DNA from: Triatoma infestans
Taxonomy: Eukaryota > Arthropoda > Insecta > Hemiptera > Reduviidae
Direction of reading: 5' to 3'
Length of the DNA stretch: 64,000 nucleotides
NCBI GenBank assembly: GCA_011037195.1
Contig: JAAEAF010007798.1
Coordinates: 1-64,000 of the forward strand
Below are positions 32,765 to 43,486 of this stretch, one piece after another. The first letter of the stretch is position 1; each line of letters begins with the position of its first letter. The notes under the pieces are model-generated. The model ran no database searches and had not been told where the DNA came from. It saw nothing but the letters and a program-made list of their open reading frames with translations. The position numbers and the translations under genes were made by a program.

Positions 32765-33722
32765 TTTTTACTTTCTCTTACTCCTGGTAAGAGGAAGTAT
32801 TGTAATCGCGTCAAATTTTCGATAACGAGTTTTCACCGGAAATATCCGTTTTGAGGTCCCCTGAGTTCAAAAATGTGGTCTTTAGCAAATGGTCTGTGTA
32901 CGAGCATACTCGTATGTATGTGAACAGCATACCTCAAAAACGAAAAATCGTAGAAAGCTGAAACTTGACATTCCGTTACTCTGGAATCTGACAGTACGTT
33001 ATCTGTCAAAATTCCTGAACCGGAAGAACTACTTCACTAGTTGGGTTTTTTTACTTTTTTGCTATTTTCTCAAAAATGGATCCCACGATTTTCTTTAAAC
33101 ATGGTACATCAAATAAACATTTCTCCAGGAAAATTCATTTAAGAGCACTTCTGGGGGAAGGGGTGGGGTTAGGTTTTCATCTAAAGTGCTATTTCAGTTT
33201 ATTGGTCAATACTTCACCTAAATAATGTTAATTAGAATTGAATATTTTGTTGAAATTCCGAGCTCCAAAAAAATGGCATTGACCGGAAGTGCGTTTACTT
33301 TACCACTTTACTAAATGATTTTCTCATTTTTTGCAATTTTCTCAAAAATGGCTCCCACGATTTTCTTGAAACTTCTTATATAAACTAATGATACAAACAT
33401 CGAAACTTTTATTAAAAATATTTCTCTGGGAAAATTCATTCAAGGGCACTTTTATGGGAGGGGGTTATGTTTTCCTCTAAAGTGCTGTCGTAGTCGATTA
33501 TACAGTTCTATCATCCAAACAAAATTAATTAGAAATAAATAGATGGCCATAATTCAGAGTTTGAAGGAAATTATTAAACCGGAAGTGCGCTTTTACTGAA
33601 CAGGTTTTTCAGTTTTCGACGAATTTCATTAAATTTGGTACACAAACTATAAAATTTGTCAATTATAATTTTGAGAACTGGAGTAAGAGAAAGTTGTGTG
33701 AGTGTTTCACACCATTTTTTTG
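32765..33722 (+). mobile_element. Family X, near-complete copy
   Basis: Opens TACTTTCTCTTACTCCTGG at 32769 and closes GGAGTAAGAGAAAGTTGTGT with the tail GAGTGTTTCACACCATTTTTTT. The outer 15 bp (ACTTTCTCTTACTCC) are inverted at the two ends. Internal landmarks in order: TTTTCACCGGAAATATCCG, GAGGTCCCCTGAG, a short decayed TG stretch, CGAAAAATCGTAGAAAGCTG, CCGGAAG, CTCCCACGATTTTCTT. No open frame, so non-autonomous. Confidence 0.8.
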
Positions 33723-34795
33723 TTTTGTTTAAGTGATGAAAACAAAATAAAATTATTTGTGAACTATTTTTAAAAATATAATTTCTTTGCTTAATAATAT
33801 TAATTTTTTTATATTTTGAAACATCCACTAATAATTTTTATATAATATTTTGTTTAATCAAACGAGCGGGCAAGTTGACTAAGAAATGGCAATCAGAAAT
33901 AAAGCCATGAGTAAAGAGAAGACGGAGCTTGCGGCAATTTTTCGTTATATTCTTATGTGTTTGTGCACAATCGAGACACAAAGACACACGCAAAACGATT
34001 CACATAATAAGATCAATCGATAAGAAAAAATTTATGGTGCTTATCAATATATTAATATTACACTTCCCAGCGAAAAAATCATTGTGAATATGTGCCAAGA
34101 TAGCAATAGTTATTCTTATTGCAGTAAGAGATGTAGAAAATAAGATATGCTTATATCTTGTTTATATATATATAGTTCGTTGCAAATGTTTTAGACACTT
34201 TAGAGCAGATCACGTATAGAAAGGAGTCACGTTTAGAACAGTGAGTGACCCAAAGAGTTTTCAGAAAAGGGTAAGAAAAGTTAAAGGAACCGAGGGATGG
34301 TGAAACACACATAGCGATAGAGACATACCGACAGACAGAAAGAGAGAGGTAAGGGAATTATTCATTGTGAGGAGAGTGTGTTCACTTTATATACTGGACA
34401 CTAGCCGAGGAATAGAGAAGGATGTTCCACGTGACAACTGGCCTAAAGTCTGGCGCTGAACTCTCTAATGAGGCTACGACCGGGTCACCCGGGCTGGCTT
34501 TAGCTGCCGCTTCTGCTCCATTTGAACAGTCTTACCTTCTGCTCTTCCACTGTTGCATCTAGCCATCTGAATGTTTTCCACTGTAGTGTCTGTCTGAATC
34601 GTTGTTGCTTTCACTACTGCATTACAATAGATTTAGCGGTATTTTCCACTATTTTTTTTTTCCATAGAGCTTTGCTTATTTTTATTATGTTTTGAATTTA
34701 CAAAGTACTAAAGTATTAATGGCATCAAAGTTCTTTTTTAGTATTTATTTATTATTCGTTAACAATTTATTAAAGAAGAAATAAGTGTCGCAGTA
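33723..34795. other. No recognisable gene
   Basis: Includes a GC-richer block 34190-34560 with short motifs also seen near 23700 and 17500 (CTCTAATGA followed by A/G-rich text), perhaps LTR remnants. Confidence 0.35.
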
Positions 34796-34799
34796 AAAT

Positions 34800-35345
34800 T
34801 ACTACTTGCTCGTGGACTCTGAAAGAACTTGGGCCGGAGTATTGTCCAAGAACCAGAAATTTTGAGCCTATGGACAAGTTTCCATCCATTGCGGAAATTC
34901 ACGCAATTGGAAGATGTGTACAGTTTGACATTGACAGGAAATATCGAAGATTGTAATACCTATCTGATACCAAGGCCGCCATTAAAGCATTGAGTTCGTT
35001 TATCATCAGTTTAAAAACAGTATGGGGCATGTCTCGGCAAACTCAATGATCTGGACAGGGAAAAGAGTAAACCTTATTTGTGGTACTGTCTTACCACTTT
35101 GGTAAGAAATGTGCTATATTCCATCTGTGAGTTAAAGGACTAACTAGTTAAAGGTCCATCTGGAAACAGTTCAGAAATGAGGAAGAAGTGAGCAGAACGC
35201 AGCTATGGAAAACTCTACTAGGACTGAAGCGTGCTAAGTCTTGTCAGCGCGGCTATGATCATTAAATATCTAAACCTCATAGTCAAACGAGGTTCGTCTG
35301 AGTCAAAGAAGGCTTCGCATGTTGACGGGTTTAACCTCATAATTA
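34800..35345 (+). pseudogene. LINE RNase H domain remnant
   Basis: Reads PRTRNFEPMDKFPSI, AEIHAIGRCVQFDID and, after a stop, YLSDTKAAIKALSSFI, where SDTKAAIKAL is the central RNase H motif of I/LOA/R1-type LINEs (compare LDSQAALKALSS near 47110). Later VKRGSSESKKASHVDGFNL sits where the SRxxLRxLTGxLTGH segment is expected. Heavily mutated. Confidence 0.55.
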
Positions 35346-35349
35346 CATA

Positions 35350-35515
35350 TTAAAACACACACACACACACACACACACAAAGGCATATTTCTAAAAAAAA
35401 TATTTTTTTTCACTCTGGGCACCTTAAAACTTCTATTTTCTGTGAAAAATCCATATCAAAAATTTGACACGATTACAATACTTCCTCTTCTTAGGTGTAA
35501 GAGGAAGTAAAAAAA
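35350..35515 (-). repeat. Family X terminal fragment with (CA)n
   Basis: (CA)n at 35356-35379, then ACTCTGGGCACCTTAAAAC and the terminal CACGATTACAATACTTCCTC. Confidence 0.65.
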
Positions 35516-36185
35516 TATAGCAGAAAGGAAGTTCGAATTCATTTTCCTTTACAACATTGAAAACGGTCTCAGTTAGTTAAATAACAAAACAGAAGATGGT
35601 TTCGATCAATCATTAGTTAATACTGAAAGAATATTGAGGAACGTGGGATAAATTTATTCACTGCATTATCATTTTGAATATTTTGGAAGTCCTACCATTC
35701 TTCAAGGGCTATCTATTTGTATAGTGTTTAGATGATTTATCAGTTCAGAAGTTTGAATTGCAGTAAAAAAATTCGCTTGATTGATCTACACTTGTTTTTT
35801 ACTCTTTTTTTTTTAGCGACTGGCAATTAAACCATTAAAAGTTATAAAAGGTAACATTAATGATCATAAGTCAAGCAATAATCAAATAATAGTATTGCAA
35901 CATAAATTTTGATATTTATATAGGGATTTAAATTTTAATTACATATAATTTCATGATATATACATATATAAATATATATTTAATTATTTAAAAAATCAAC
36001 AAGATGTTCGAAGAATTCGAATTAATTTTTTTTGGGAGGTATATTTTTTTAAATAAATTTTTACTCATGATTTGTTTGATATTTTAATCGTTAAGATATT
36101 TTTAAATTTCATAAATATGTGGATAGAAAACCATGATTTCCGTCAGTAAGTGTAACACAATTTTGATTAATATTTAATACCTCCT
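35516..36185. other. AT-rich DNA, no gene
   Basis: No recognisable feature before the LTR. Confidence 0.5.
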
Positions 36186-36188
36186 TGT

Positions 36189-36482
36189 AATAGGATCCAA
36201 AGAGATGATGCGCAGCAGAGAAAGAGAGGAAAAATGGCAGGACCACTCTCTTGGACTAGAGTGGGAGAAACTACATAAATACAGTAACGGAGTTCATACA
36301 ACTGAGTTCACTCGCCAGCCACAACGTGTCATTACCCTTTACTACTATACCATACTCTACCATTCTAAGTGTAAATTCCAGGAGTCAGTGCCACTTCTTA
36401 TATTATTATATTATACAGTGTAAGCCTTATTTTGTTTTTTCATTCAAACCAGACAATTTCTCTCCTTCAATAACCCCATTAT
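36189..36482 (+). mobile_element. Solo LTR, forward
   Basis: TGTAATAGGATCC start, ACTCTCTTGGACTAGAGTGG block, TATA-like CATAAATACAG, TTCACTCGCCAGCCACAAC and CCCCATTATA end. The shortest and cleanest member of the family here. No target duplication seen. Confidence 0.75.
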
Positions 36483-36624
36483 ATCTTGAACTAAAACATT
36501 AACTCAATGTTAATGACGAAATGAAAAATTGATAAGCTGGAATAACAAAAAGAAGGAAATTCTAGGAGAAACTAAGCTCCATCATTCTCAGAGATATTTC
36601 CCGTGATAGCCTGCTTCTTTTTGT

Positions 36625-36672
36625 TGTCATCGACCGGTTTCGGGCGTTCGCCCTCATCAGGATATTTTTGTC
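36625..36672 (-). ncRNA. Hammerhead ribozyme, canonical core
   Basis: Minus strand: CTGATGA, stem II GGGC-GAAC-GCCC, GAAA, self-complementary stem III ACCGGT, cleavage after GTC, and stem I TATC/GATG (one G-U pair). All invariant core bases are present. Such short stem III ribozymes typically act as dimers. Confidence 0.8.
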
Positions 36673-36780
36673 AAACAGTGTAATAACATAGACTTGCAAA
36701 GAGCAAATATAGTTGATACACTCCAGTATCAACTGTATTGGCTCCGTGCAACTCTATGTTATTAAACTGTTTGACAAAAA

Positions 36781-36820
36781 CATCCTGATGATAAGCGAAC
36801 GCCCGAAACCGGACGATGAC
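36781..36820 (+). ncRNA. Hammerhead motif, damaged arm
   Basis: CTGATGA and GAAA are intact, but stem II is TAAGCGAACGCCC with lost pairing, and the cleavage triplet is GAC in place of GTC. Predicted inactive. Confidence 0.65.
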
Positions 36821-36900
36821 TACAAATAAAAGCAGGCTATCACGGAAAATATCTCTGATGCTTTCCAGTTTTGCGGAACCAACCACAACTCCAACATTCT

Positions 36901-37396
36901 GTATGATAATACTTTACCGGATTCTAGAGCATAGCTAGGACACAGGCATTGTGGCCTTATCTAGAAAGGGATCGGCTCAGCCACGCTGGAGTTTATATCG
37001 TGAAATGAAGAATGGAATCGTATAATAAACTAAAAGAGCAATCGGTATGGATGAATCAATGGAATTGAAAATATTTGCTCTGACAATTGAAACCAGTTAC
37101 AAAACTAGAAGGATTCAACGTAACTGCCATATATTTTTTAAAAAATGTAAAAATTACAAAATGAATATATTTTATATAATATATAATAAATTTTTGTAAA
37201 TAGAACTGGATGTGCTTAATGTGTAATAATGGTGCTAGTGATATTGTAGTGGGCTTGCCTCATTACACAATAAAAATTGCTATGTAATGTACTAATATAC
37301 GTATGTAGTTTTCTCTACATAGTTATATGAGCCAAATTCCCTGCAGTATTTTCCTCTAAAGTAAACAAGCCTCTATTATTACTTGTGCTTGCGTTC

Positions 37397-37439
<43 letters not shown>

Positions 37440-37650
37440 TGTTCACGCCTCCTTTCTCACTCACTGTTTCTCTCTCTCTCTCTCTTTTACAATGAACCTA
37501 ATTACAATCTCTTGCAAGATTACGATTTTTATTGGCCCACAATTTTGTTACGAAATTCCAAATTTTACAATTTTGATGAAATTCTAATTAATTGTAATTC
37601 TAATTTGATGAAATTTCAATGTCAGAATTGTATAATAAACTAAAATAAGC
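36901..37650. other. AT-rich DNA; (TA)n 37400-37436 and (CT)n 37468-37486
   Basis: 36900-37130 has weak LINE-like wording but no motif I can defend. Microsatellites as given. Confidence 0.45.
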
Positions 37651-37654
37651 ACTT

Positions 37655-38209
37655 TAGAGGGAAACATAACCCCGGCCTATCTCCCAAAAAAAAAACACCT
37701 TAAATTATTTTTCCGGAAAAATGATTCTATTGAAACGTTGTATTTCTTTGATGCCTAGCCGATATATAAATTTCAATTGAAATTGTTGAAGCGGTTTTTT
37801 AGAAAATCTCAGGAAACAAAAAAAAAAACTGTTCACCAGAAAATCATTTTAATTTAGGCGATTTTCTTCAAGTATTGACCAAATATTTTATTTTATTTAA
37901 CATTATTTGGATGATATATTGAAATAGCACTCTAGAGAAATATTAATCTCACCCCTCCCTCAAAAGCTCCCTTAAATGAAATTTCCAGAGAAATGTTCCA
38001 AATAATTGTACAGTAATACACTGTCTGTAATTAAAATCGTTGGAATCGTTTTCATAAAAATCGCAAAACACTGAAAAATCCACTTAAGTACTTCCGGTTG
38101 TAGAATTCTGAAAGGTAAGTTCCTGTCGGATCCCATGATGATAACTCAAATGTAATGTCAAGTATGAACTATCTGCGATTTTCCGTTTTTGAGCTGTGCT
38201 ATTCACTAG

Positions 38210-38249
<40 letters not shown>

Positions 38250-38370
38250 GGACAAACATGCACGCACAGATCATTTTCAAATAACCACATTTTTGGACTC
38301 AGGTACCTTGAAACGTGTATTTCCGGTAGAAATTCGAAATGGAAAATTTAACACGATTACAATACTTCCT
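37655..38370 (-). mobile_element. Family X, reverse copy with (CA)n
   Basis: Starts within CACTTTAGAGGGAAACATAA, has CTTCCGGTTG, (CA)n at about 38213-38244, GGACTCAGGTACCTTGAAAC and ends CACGATTACAATACTTCCTC at about 38372. The final GTAAGAG repeat is lost. Confidence 0.7.
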
Positions 38371-38374
38371 CTAA

Positions 38375-40055
38375 CGGCAGTTATTTATTTTTATATTTTT
38401 TTTATTATATTTTATGGTTTTATAACAATATTTCTAACAGCAATTAGAGAAAGGCGGAAACATTGTGGCGGAAGGTGGCCATATTGAACATTAAAGGCCT
38501 TCACGTATACGTCACCACAAAAATTGTACATCTATGTGCTTTAATTAAAGAGATAATCTGGTTCAAAAAGTGTTATTATTTGCGACGCCTTGTTATATGT
38601 ATAAATCAGACAAATATGTTCCTTGAACATGTAATAGTTTATTTAATAACATGCTGCTTTGGTGCATAAAAAGAAAGTTATTTAGGACTTATCTAAAAGA
38701 GTAGCCCTCACAAATAATTTTTTATATTTTTTATTTCATAAAAATACACATTAGAATAGGCAGCTCCTGTGCTCGCGCTCATACCCGCCCGTAATATTCT
38801 CCATGAACAACACAAAAGTCCATCTTAATGGAAGTAAGGCGCTATTTCCCCACCCAGTACTGTATATTCCTAGCAGGGCAGCAGCCTAATCCTAAATTAA
38901 CCTACAATAGAATTAGGACCCCATGTATTTCCTAGCTAAAACCTATTTACACACATTATGTCGTACAAATACAGACACACCAACCAGCCATACTATCCAA
39001 CAGGAATGAACTCCCCACTAGTTACCCAACGGTGACACTGCGTGCCAAGGCGTCTTCTGCAATACGCCGGAACACCATAAATGTTTTCTAATAAAAGCGG
39101 TAAGATTTCAACAGATAATGTTGTTTATGGTGGTGCTGTTCTATTTTATAGTTTCGTCACTAATTATCATTATTTTTGAAACTATTGAAATTTAAGCTAA
39201 AACAATGGCCAAAGAATTTAAAGAAACAGATTTATGACCAAATTAATTTTTAATTACCAAATTTTATTATACTGAATAACTTTACTTGTTTAATGGGTAC
39301 ACAAAATTAATTAGCTAACAAAAATATATTTTACTTATTTTTAATTTGATCGAATCAAATTTTCGATTATTAGTTTTTCATCCGAAAAATAAGTTTCAAA
39401 GACTCCGTTTTTCACTCTCTCAATAATCAATATAGGTAGTCAGTGTGGAATGTTTAAACTTATAAGAGAAAGCATTACTTTTATTCCCATGAAAACTTTA
39501 GGCGGAACAAAAACAGAAAGTTCACACAAGCTGGTGGCTTTTAACATATCGTGGTGAGGAGTCAAAACGTAAGAATAGTTAAAGGACGATGCCATTAGCA
39601 TTACTCTCTTCGGATAACATAGTGAGGGTAGATACGTAAGAGAGCAATCAAAATTGACTATCACATTTTTCCACCCCAACTGGTTTCTGGTAGGGCACCT
39701 TAGGGATTCTGTGGATATCTCATCCTAAGTATATGAATAACAGTTGCACTAACAATCTAAATTCTCAGAAATTGTGGGCAGTAATTGGAAACCACAGGCG
39801 AATTCCACAATGCTAGAAACAGACAGATAACCATACACACTTATTACTCAGACTTACATTATAGTACTTTTCAGATGAAAACTATGTGGATAAACTCTAA
39901 TCAGTCTTACACTACAGACAGGATTGTTGAGAGAAAACAGAATTTCTTATGGGGAATTCTGCACATTATTTTTGCCTCTAATATTTGCCCGCGCGACAGT
40001 TGCAGCAGATTTTTAAATAATATCTGTTAAAGATGTCTGAACAAAGCAGGGAACT
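38375..40055. other. No recognisable gene
   Basis: The longest frames (79 and 81 codons) lack any family feature. Block 38760-39090 is less AT-rich than the surroundings but unassigned. Confidence 0.45.
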
Positions 40056-40059
40056 CTAG

Positions 40060-40300
40060 AAGACTCAATGGCCGTAATCGAATAGGAGATCCCAGAATAG
40101 AAAATTCTTTCCAACAGTGGCAGCGAGATTACAGACTGAACTATGAGTTAACTTTCGCGTTGACGCAGGTGTTAAGTGGAATATGATCGGAAGTAAAGAA
40201 TACCTGCATCGTTTTGCAATTTCTATTGATTAACAGTACTGGGATCACGTACTGTATTGCTACCCGGCTGGCCGTTTCGTCCAGTAAGAATCAAGTTGGC
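40060..40300 (+). pseudogene. LINE C-terminal remnant (after RNase H)
   Basis: Reads FQQWQRDYRLNYELTFALTQ and VLSG, then after a frame change KEYLHRFAISID and WDHVLYC. The WQxxYxxN ... LTQxLSGHGxFxxYLHR ... CxxC layout is the usual end of LINE ORF2 proteins with an RNase H domain. The zinc-binding Cys residues are partly lost. Confidence 0.5.
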
Positions 40301-40945
40301 CTTTTAAAAAAATAGAAACTGAATGAAAGATTATTTGGATACAATTCAGTGATATAAGAACACAATCATGATGGATGAAGCACAGTTAATGTTATAATAT
40401 TAAAAAACAAAATATGAATTATAATGTAATCTTATAATATTAAATTTTCATATAATATAATGTAAATATAATAATGTTACCATAAGGATTATATGGTAAT
40501 GATGAATATGGAAAATTTAAAATATGTAAGCCATATAAATAATTTATAGTTTATTTGGAGATAATAATATAATTGCTATGGTATTGTTGTATTGTTATTT
40601 CTATTATTATAATTTTATGTATTGTATTTTTATTGCTTTTTTTACTTTCTCTTACTATTTATTTTATTTTCATGTTTTTATTGCTTATTTGTTTAATTCG
40701 TACGTATATTACTAGATTTCTTTACTTCAGTTCTGATTACAATAATTGTTTTATATTTTATTTCTTGTTTACATTAATTTTAATATTATAGTAGTAATTA
40801 TTGCATTATCTATTTAATTAATAAAAATATAATTATGTTAGTTCGTTCTATTGTTAAAAAATGTGGGCTGAAATAATGCATTTTACATAGTTTTGATTTA
40901 TTAACTTGTATTCGTATTAACAGATTCACGTATAACTAAAGTATA
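40301..40945. other. AT-rich DNA, no gene
   Basis: Almost all A/T. A 72-codon frame at 40573-40791 encodes only hydrophobic low-complexity text. Confidence 0.55.
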
Positions 40946-40990
40946 TATATATTTGGTATTTTATCCGTCGTAGCGTGCAAATTCTTTTTA

Positions 40991-41034
40991 TTCCTGACCG
41001 GTTTCGGATTTCCATCCATCATCAGTGAAAATTC
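40991..41034 (-). ncRNA. Hammerhead ribozyme, family B, intact core
   Basis: Minus strand: CTGATGA, stem II GGAT-GGAA-ATCC, GAAA, stem III ACCGGT, GTC cleavage site then AGGAATAA. Stem I pairing is weak, which is the main doubt about activity. Confidence 0.7.
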
Positions 41035-41142
41035 CCTAAGTTCGTGTAGAAAGTTAACTTCAACGCAATGTTTCTGTTAAACAAGCGTTGAGTGTAACAG
41101 AAACATTGCGTTGAAGTGAATTCTCTACACGAACTTAGTGAA

Positions 41143-41186
41143 TTTGCTTTGACGATGGATGAAAATCCGAAACCGGTGAGGAACAA
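41143..41186 (+). ncRNA. Hammerhead motif, family B, damaged
   Basis: TTGACGA has lost the first C of CTGANGA, and the cleavage triplet is GTG, which hammerheads do not cut. Stem II GGAT/ATCC and GAAA remain. Confidence 0.65.
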
Positions 41187-41332
41187 GAGGAATATGTATG
41201 CTATGGAATATGTACGACGGATAAAATACCAAATGTTATCCAGCATTGTGGACCTATCCACATATTCAATAGATTAGATTAGAACTAAAGGAGATCTCGA
41301 GGAGCGGTCAATAAAATGTACACTTTTTTTAA

Positions 41333-41378
41333 ATCTTTTCCAACGTTTCGACAAATTTATTGTCTTCTTCAGGGATCT
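41333..41378 (-). ncRNA. Hammerhead ribozyme, family C
   Basis: Minus strand: TCC stem I, CTGAAGA, stem II GACA/TGTC with an AATAAATT loop region, GAAA, short stem III ACGT, possible cleavage after GTT, then GGA closing stem I. Core consistent with CTGANGA...GAAA. Confidence 0.7.
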
Positions 41379-41628
41379 GTACAACAATCAAACAAAACAG
41401 AATAATAATAATAGTAATCACCATAATCTAAATATAGATAATAATAATAAAGAAATAGTTTGGGACAATTATTAAATAGAAGACAAATACAAAACAAAAC
41501 AAACAACAAAATTTTTTAAAACTACTTACAAAGATAAAAAAAATGTTAATCGGTGTTGGATATATTTTCCATAAAACAAACTAAACTCAAATTATGTAAT
41601 AATCAGAGAGAGTTACTAACTATATGAG

Positions 41629-41838
41629 CATAGTCATATTGAACTTAACCACAACTTTGACTATGACAACCCTACAATTCTTGCGACCAACACTAACAAG
41701 AAAAAAATAAACATTTTAGAAATGATAAACATTAAAAAACACACAACTTCAATCAATTATAGGACGGACACAAACAACTTGTCAATCATCTACAACAGTA
41801 TCCTAAACCCCCGTCCTGGAAATTCCCATCCATCATAA
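41629..41838 (+). pseudogene. C-terminal end of a Penelope-like ORF (GIY-YIG region)
   Basis: An open stretch of 69 codons ending in TAA: HNFDYDNPTILATNTNKKK, then INILEMINIKKHTTSINYRT and DTNNLSIIYNSIL. A His-rich start, the R/K-x-x-LE-x-x-I segment with its catalytic-type Glu and the final N...D...LSxIYxSLL are how the GIY-YIG endonuclease domain of Penelope-like elements ends. The reverse transcriptase and the GIY-YIG core itself are absent because the copy is 5' truncated, so it is only a tail. Confidence 0.65.
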
Positions 41839-42179
41839 GACTTGGTTTTTCCTTTCCATCCCCCACTCCCGAATACTACCTTCTAATAACCTCTTTATCT
41901 ACCTCATACCTTCATTTCTGATGATGTAGCTCATATAGTTAGTAACTCTCTCTGTTTATTACATAATTTGAGTTTAGTTTGTTTTATGGAAAATATATCC
42001 AACACCGATTAACAATGTTTTTATCTTTGTAACTAGTTTTAAAAATTTTGTTGTTTGTTTTGTTTTGTATTTGTCTTCTATTTAATAATTGTCCCAAACT
42101 ATTTCTTTATTATTATTATCTATATTTAGATTATGGTGATTACTATTATTATTATTCCTTTTTGTTTGATTGTTGTACA

Positions 42180-42226
42180 GATCCCTGAAGAAGACAATAA
42201 ATTTGTCGAAACGTTGGAAAAGATTT
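42180..42226 (+). ncRNA. Hammerhead ribozyme, family C, second arm
   Basis: Mirror copy of 41333-41378 with the same core bases, including CTGAAGA, GACA/TGTC, GAAA and ACGTT. The two arms would release RNA in opposite directions. Confidence 0.7.
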
Positions 42227-42762
42227 AAAAAAAGTGTACATTTTATTGACCGCTCCTCGAGATCTCCTTTAGTTGTTATTAGATCGGTCGAGAATCTTCA
42301 TTAAGATTAGATTAGATGAACCTGGGGGGCGCAGTTCTCCTCCCCCCATATTTGTTGGTTTCAATCGAAATCAATATGTATTGTATATATTATATATATA
42401 TATCGCTTCCAAAATATAAAAGTCGTACTTCCGGTAAGCTCTGTCAATCTTCCAGTCATAGATAGCTTTATAGCATTCATCACTATAGATAAGCACAGTG
42501 GGTTGTCGGCAGTCTAAGATTCTTTTTGGGAGGTATCTTTTGCTGACCTCTCTCAACCGTCTGATTGGATCCCTTACTGAGCATTGTGGTTTGAGTAGAC
42601 ACCTCTACGTAATGGGGCTCAGGCCAGATCTCTTTACAAGATTCTATGAGACAGAAGAGGAAACTCCCATCCAATCTTATGACGGATTGCTTGGGTTGTG
42701 AGGAAATTAGGTACAAGTCCATAGGTCGGAACATGAAGTTTCTGAAAGAGCTTCGGCTATTT

Positions 42763-43486
42763 CCTTTTAAGGTTTTTTTTTTCCCCGGGCGCATCGACGA
42801 CTTATGGCTATTAGCGCCCACATTCTTATATATCTTTCTCTTCTTTTACCACTCGAGCTGGGATGGCACCAATAACTTAATTGGCGTCCACACACGACAC
42901 TTTCTGGCAGAGTGTGGTGGAACCATTGGTGCCACCCCCAATTACCATTCAGCACACTTCCCCACTTATCTCATCGATCTGGTCGACGAGGGGGAGTGCG
43001 GGTTATTACTGTGCCATCCCTTAACTTCTGCAGAACCTATTTTAACAACCCAAGCAAAAACCAAAAGCAACATCCTTTCATTTAATATTGTAATTTTTAG
43101 ATATTTTAATTGTATAACTTTTACTTAAGGAGGCTATTGAACAAGTTAAATGTGGAGTGCAGTTCTTTTAACTTATGTTTCTGCACCCTCTATAAGAGAC
43201 TAAATCTAAGTTAAACTAAATCTAAGGGGTTGAAATACTTTTATATAATGTCATTCAACCCCGAAATAGAACATAAAGTACTAACCTAACCATTTACACC
43301 AGCATTCTCGCTAATAAATACATTCACACTATAAAACCGTTCTTGCTTATAAATACATTCTTGCCAATGAATACATTCACACTAATAAATGCATTCACGC
43401 TAATAAATACATACATACTAAACATACACACTAAGAGGAAAGTACTCGATATTCCATTCCCCTTTAAAATAACTAACCTTTTAAGG
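42763..43486 (-). mobile_element. Poly(A) retroposon, about 700 bp, 10-bp duplication
   Basis: CCTTTTAAGG at 42763-42772 and 43477-43486 flank an insert whose left edge is a T run, so it entered on the minus strand with a poly(A) tail. Minus-strand order: ATATCGAGTACTTTCC near the 5' end, an 18-bp minisatellite (43425-43298), a body, CCTCGTCGACCAGATCGATG and GGGCGCTAATAGCC then GATGCGCCC before the A run. Its 3' part matches 62690-62900 and its 5' part 20328-20560. No tRNA-like head and no coding capacity. Confidence 0.75.
43298..43425 (-). repeat. 18-bp minisatellite inside the retroposon
   Basis: About six imperfect copies of CTAATAAATACATTCACG (plus-strand reading). The inverse unit occurs at 20395-20535. 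Confidence 0.75.

Larger units (their letters stand above)
36577..36900. mobile_element. Palindromic hammerhead element, family A, with target duplication
   Basis: CTCCATCATTCT at 36577-36588 and CTCCAACATTCT at 36889-36900 flank the element, a 12-bp duplication with one change. The arms (GATAGCCTGCTT ... and its inverse) each hold a hammerhead, pointing outward. A one-sided segment with TTTCCAGTTTTGCGGAACCA lies at the right. No coding. Duplications of this length fit retrotransposition. Confidence 0.8.
40951..41262. mobile_element. Palindromic hammerhead element, family B
   Basis: Arms TTGGTATTTTATCCGTCGTA and its inverse close the element. Within them AAGTTCGTGTAGA and TTCAACGCAATGTTTCTG are mirrored around a short centre near 41090. 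A one-sided GTTATCCAGCATTGTGGACC at the right resembles the tail of family A. Both arms carry hammerhead cores pointing outward. No target duplication was identified. Confidence 0.75.
41271..42316. mobile_element. Penelope-like element, family C, inverted arms and 13-bp duplication
   Basis: AGATTAGATTAGA occurs at 41271-41283 and 42304-42316. Between them, arms of about 345 bp (41284-41630 and 41925-42275) are near-perfect inverted copies. The unpaired centre encodes the end of a GIY-YIG-type protein on the plus strand, so the element is a 5'-truncated Penelope-like copy whose terminal repeat is present in both orientations. Penelope-like elements are known to carry hammerheads in their terminal repeats, and both arms here do. 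A half copy lies at 52390-52745. Confidence 0.85.

Noticed and set aside
38155..38487. 110-codon frame with a poly-Thr/His run
   Set aside because: The run is the (CA)n microsatellite inside a family X copy, and the frame is not conserved in other copies.
42646..43128. 160-codon frame
   Set aside because: It crosses the LINE/retroposon junction at 42772, so it is a chance fusion of two elements.
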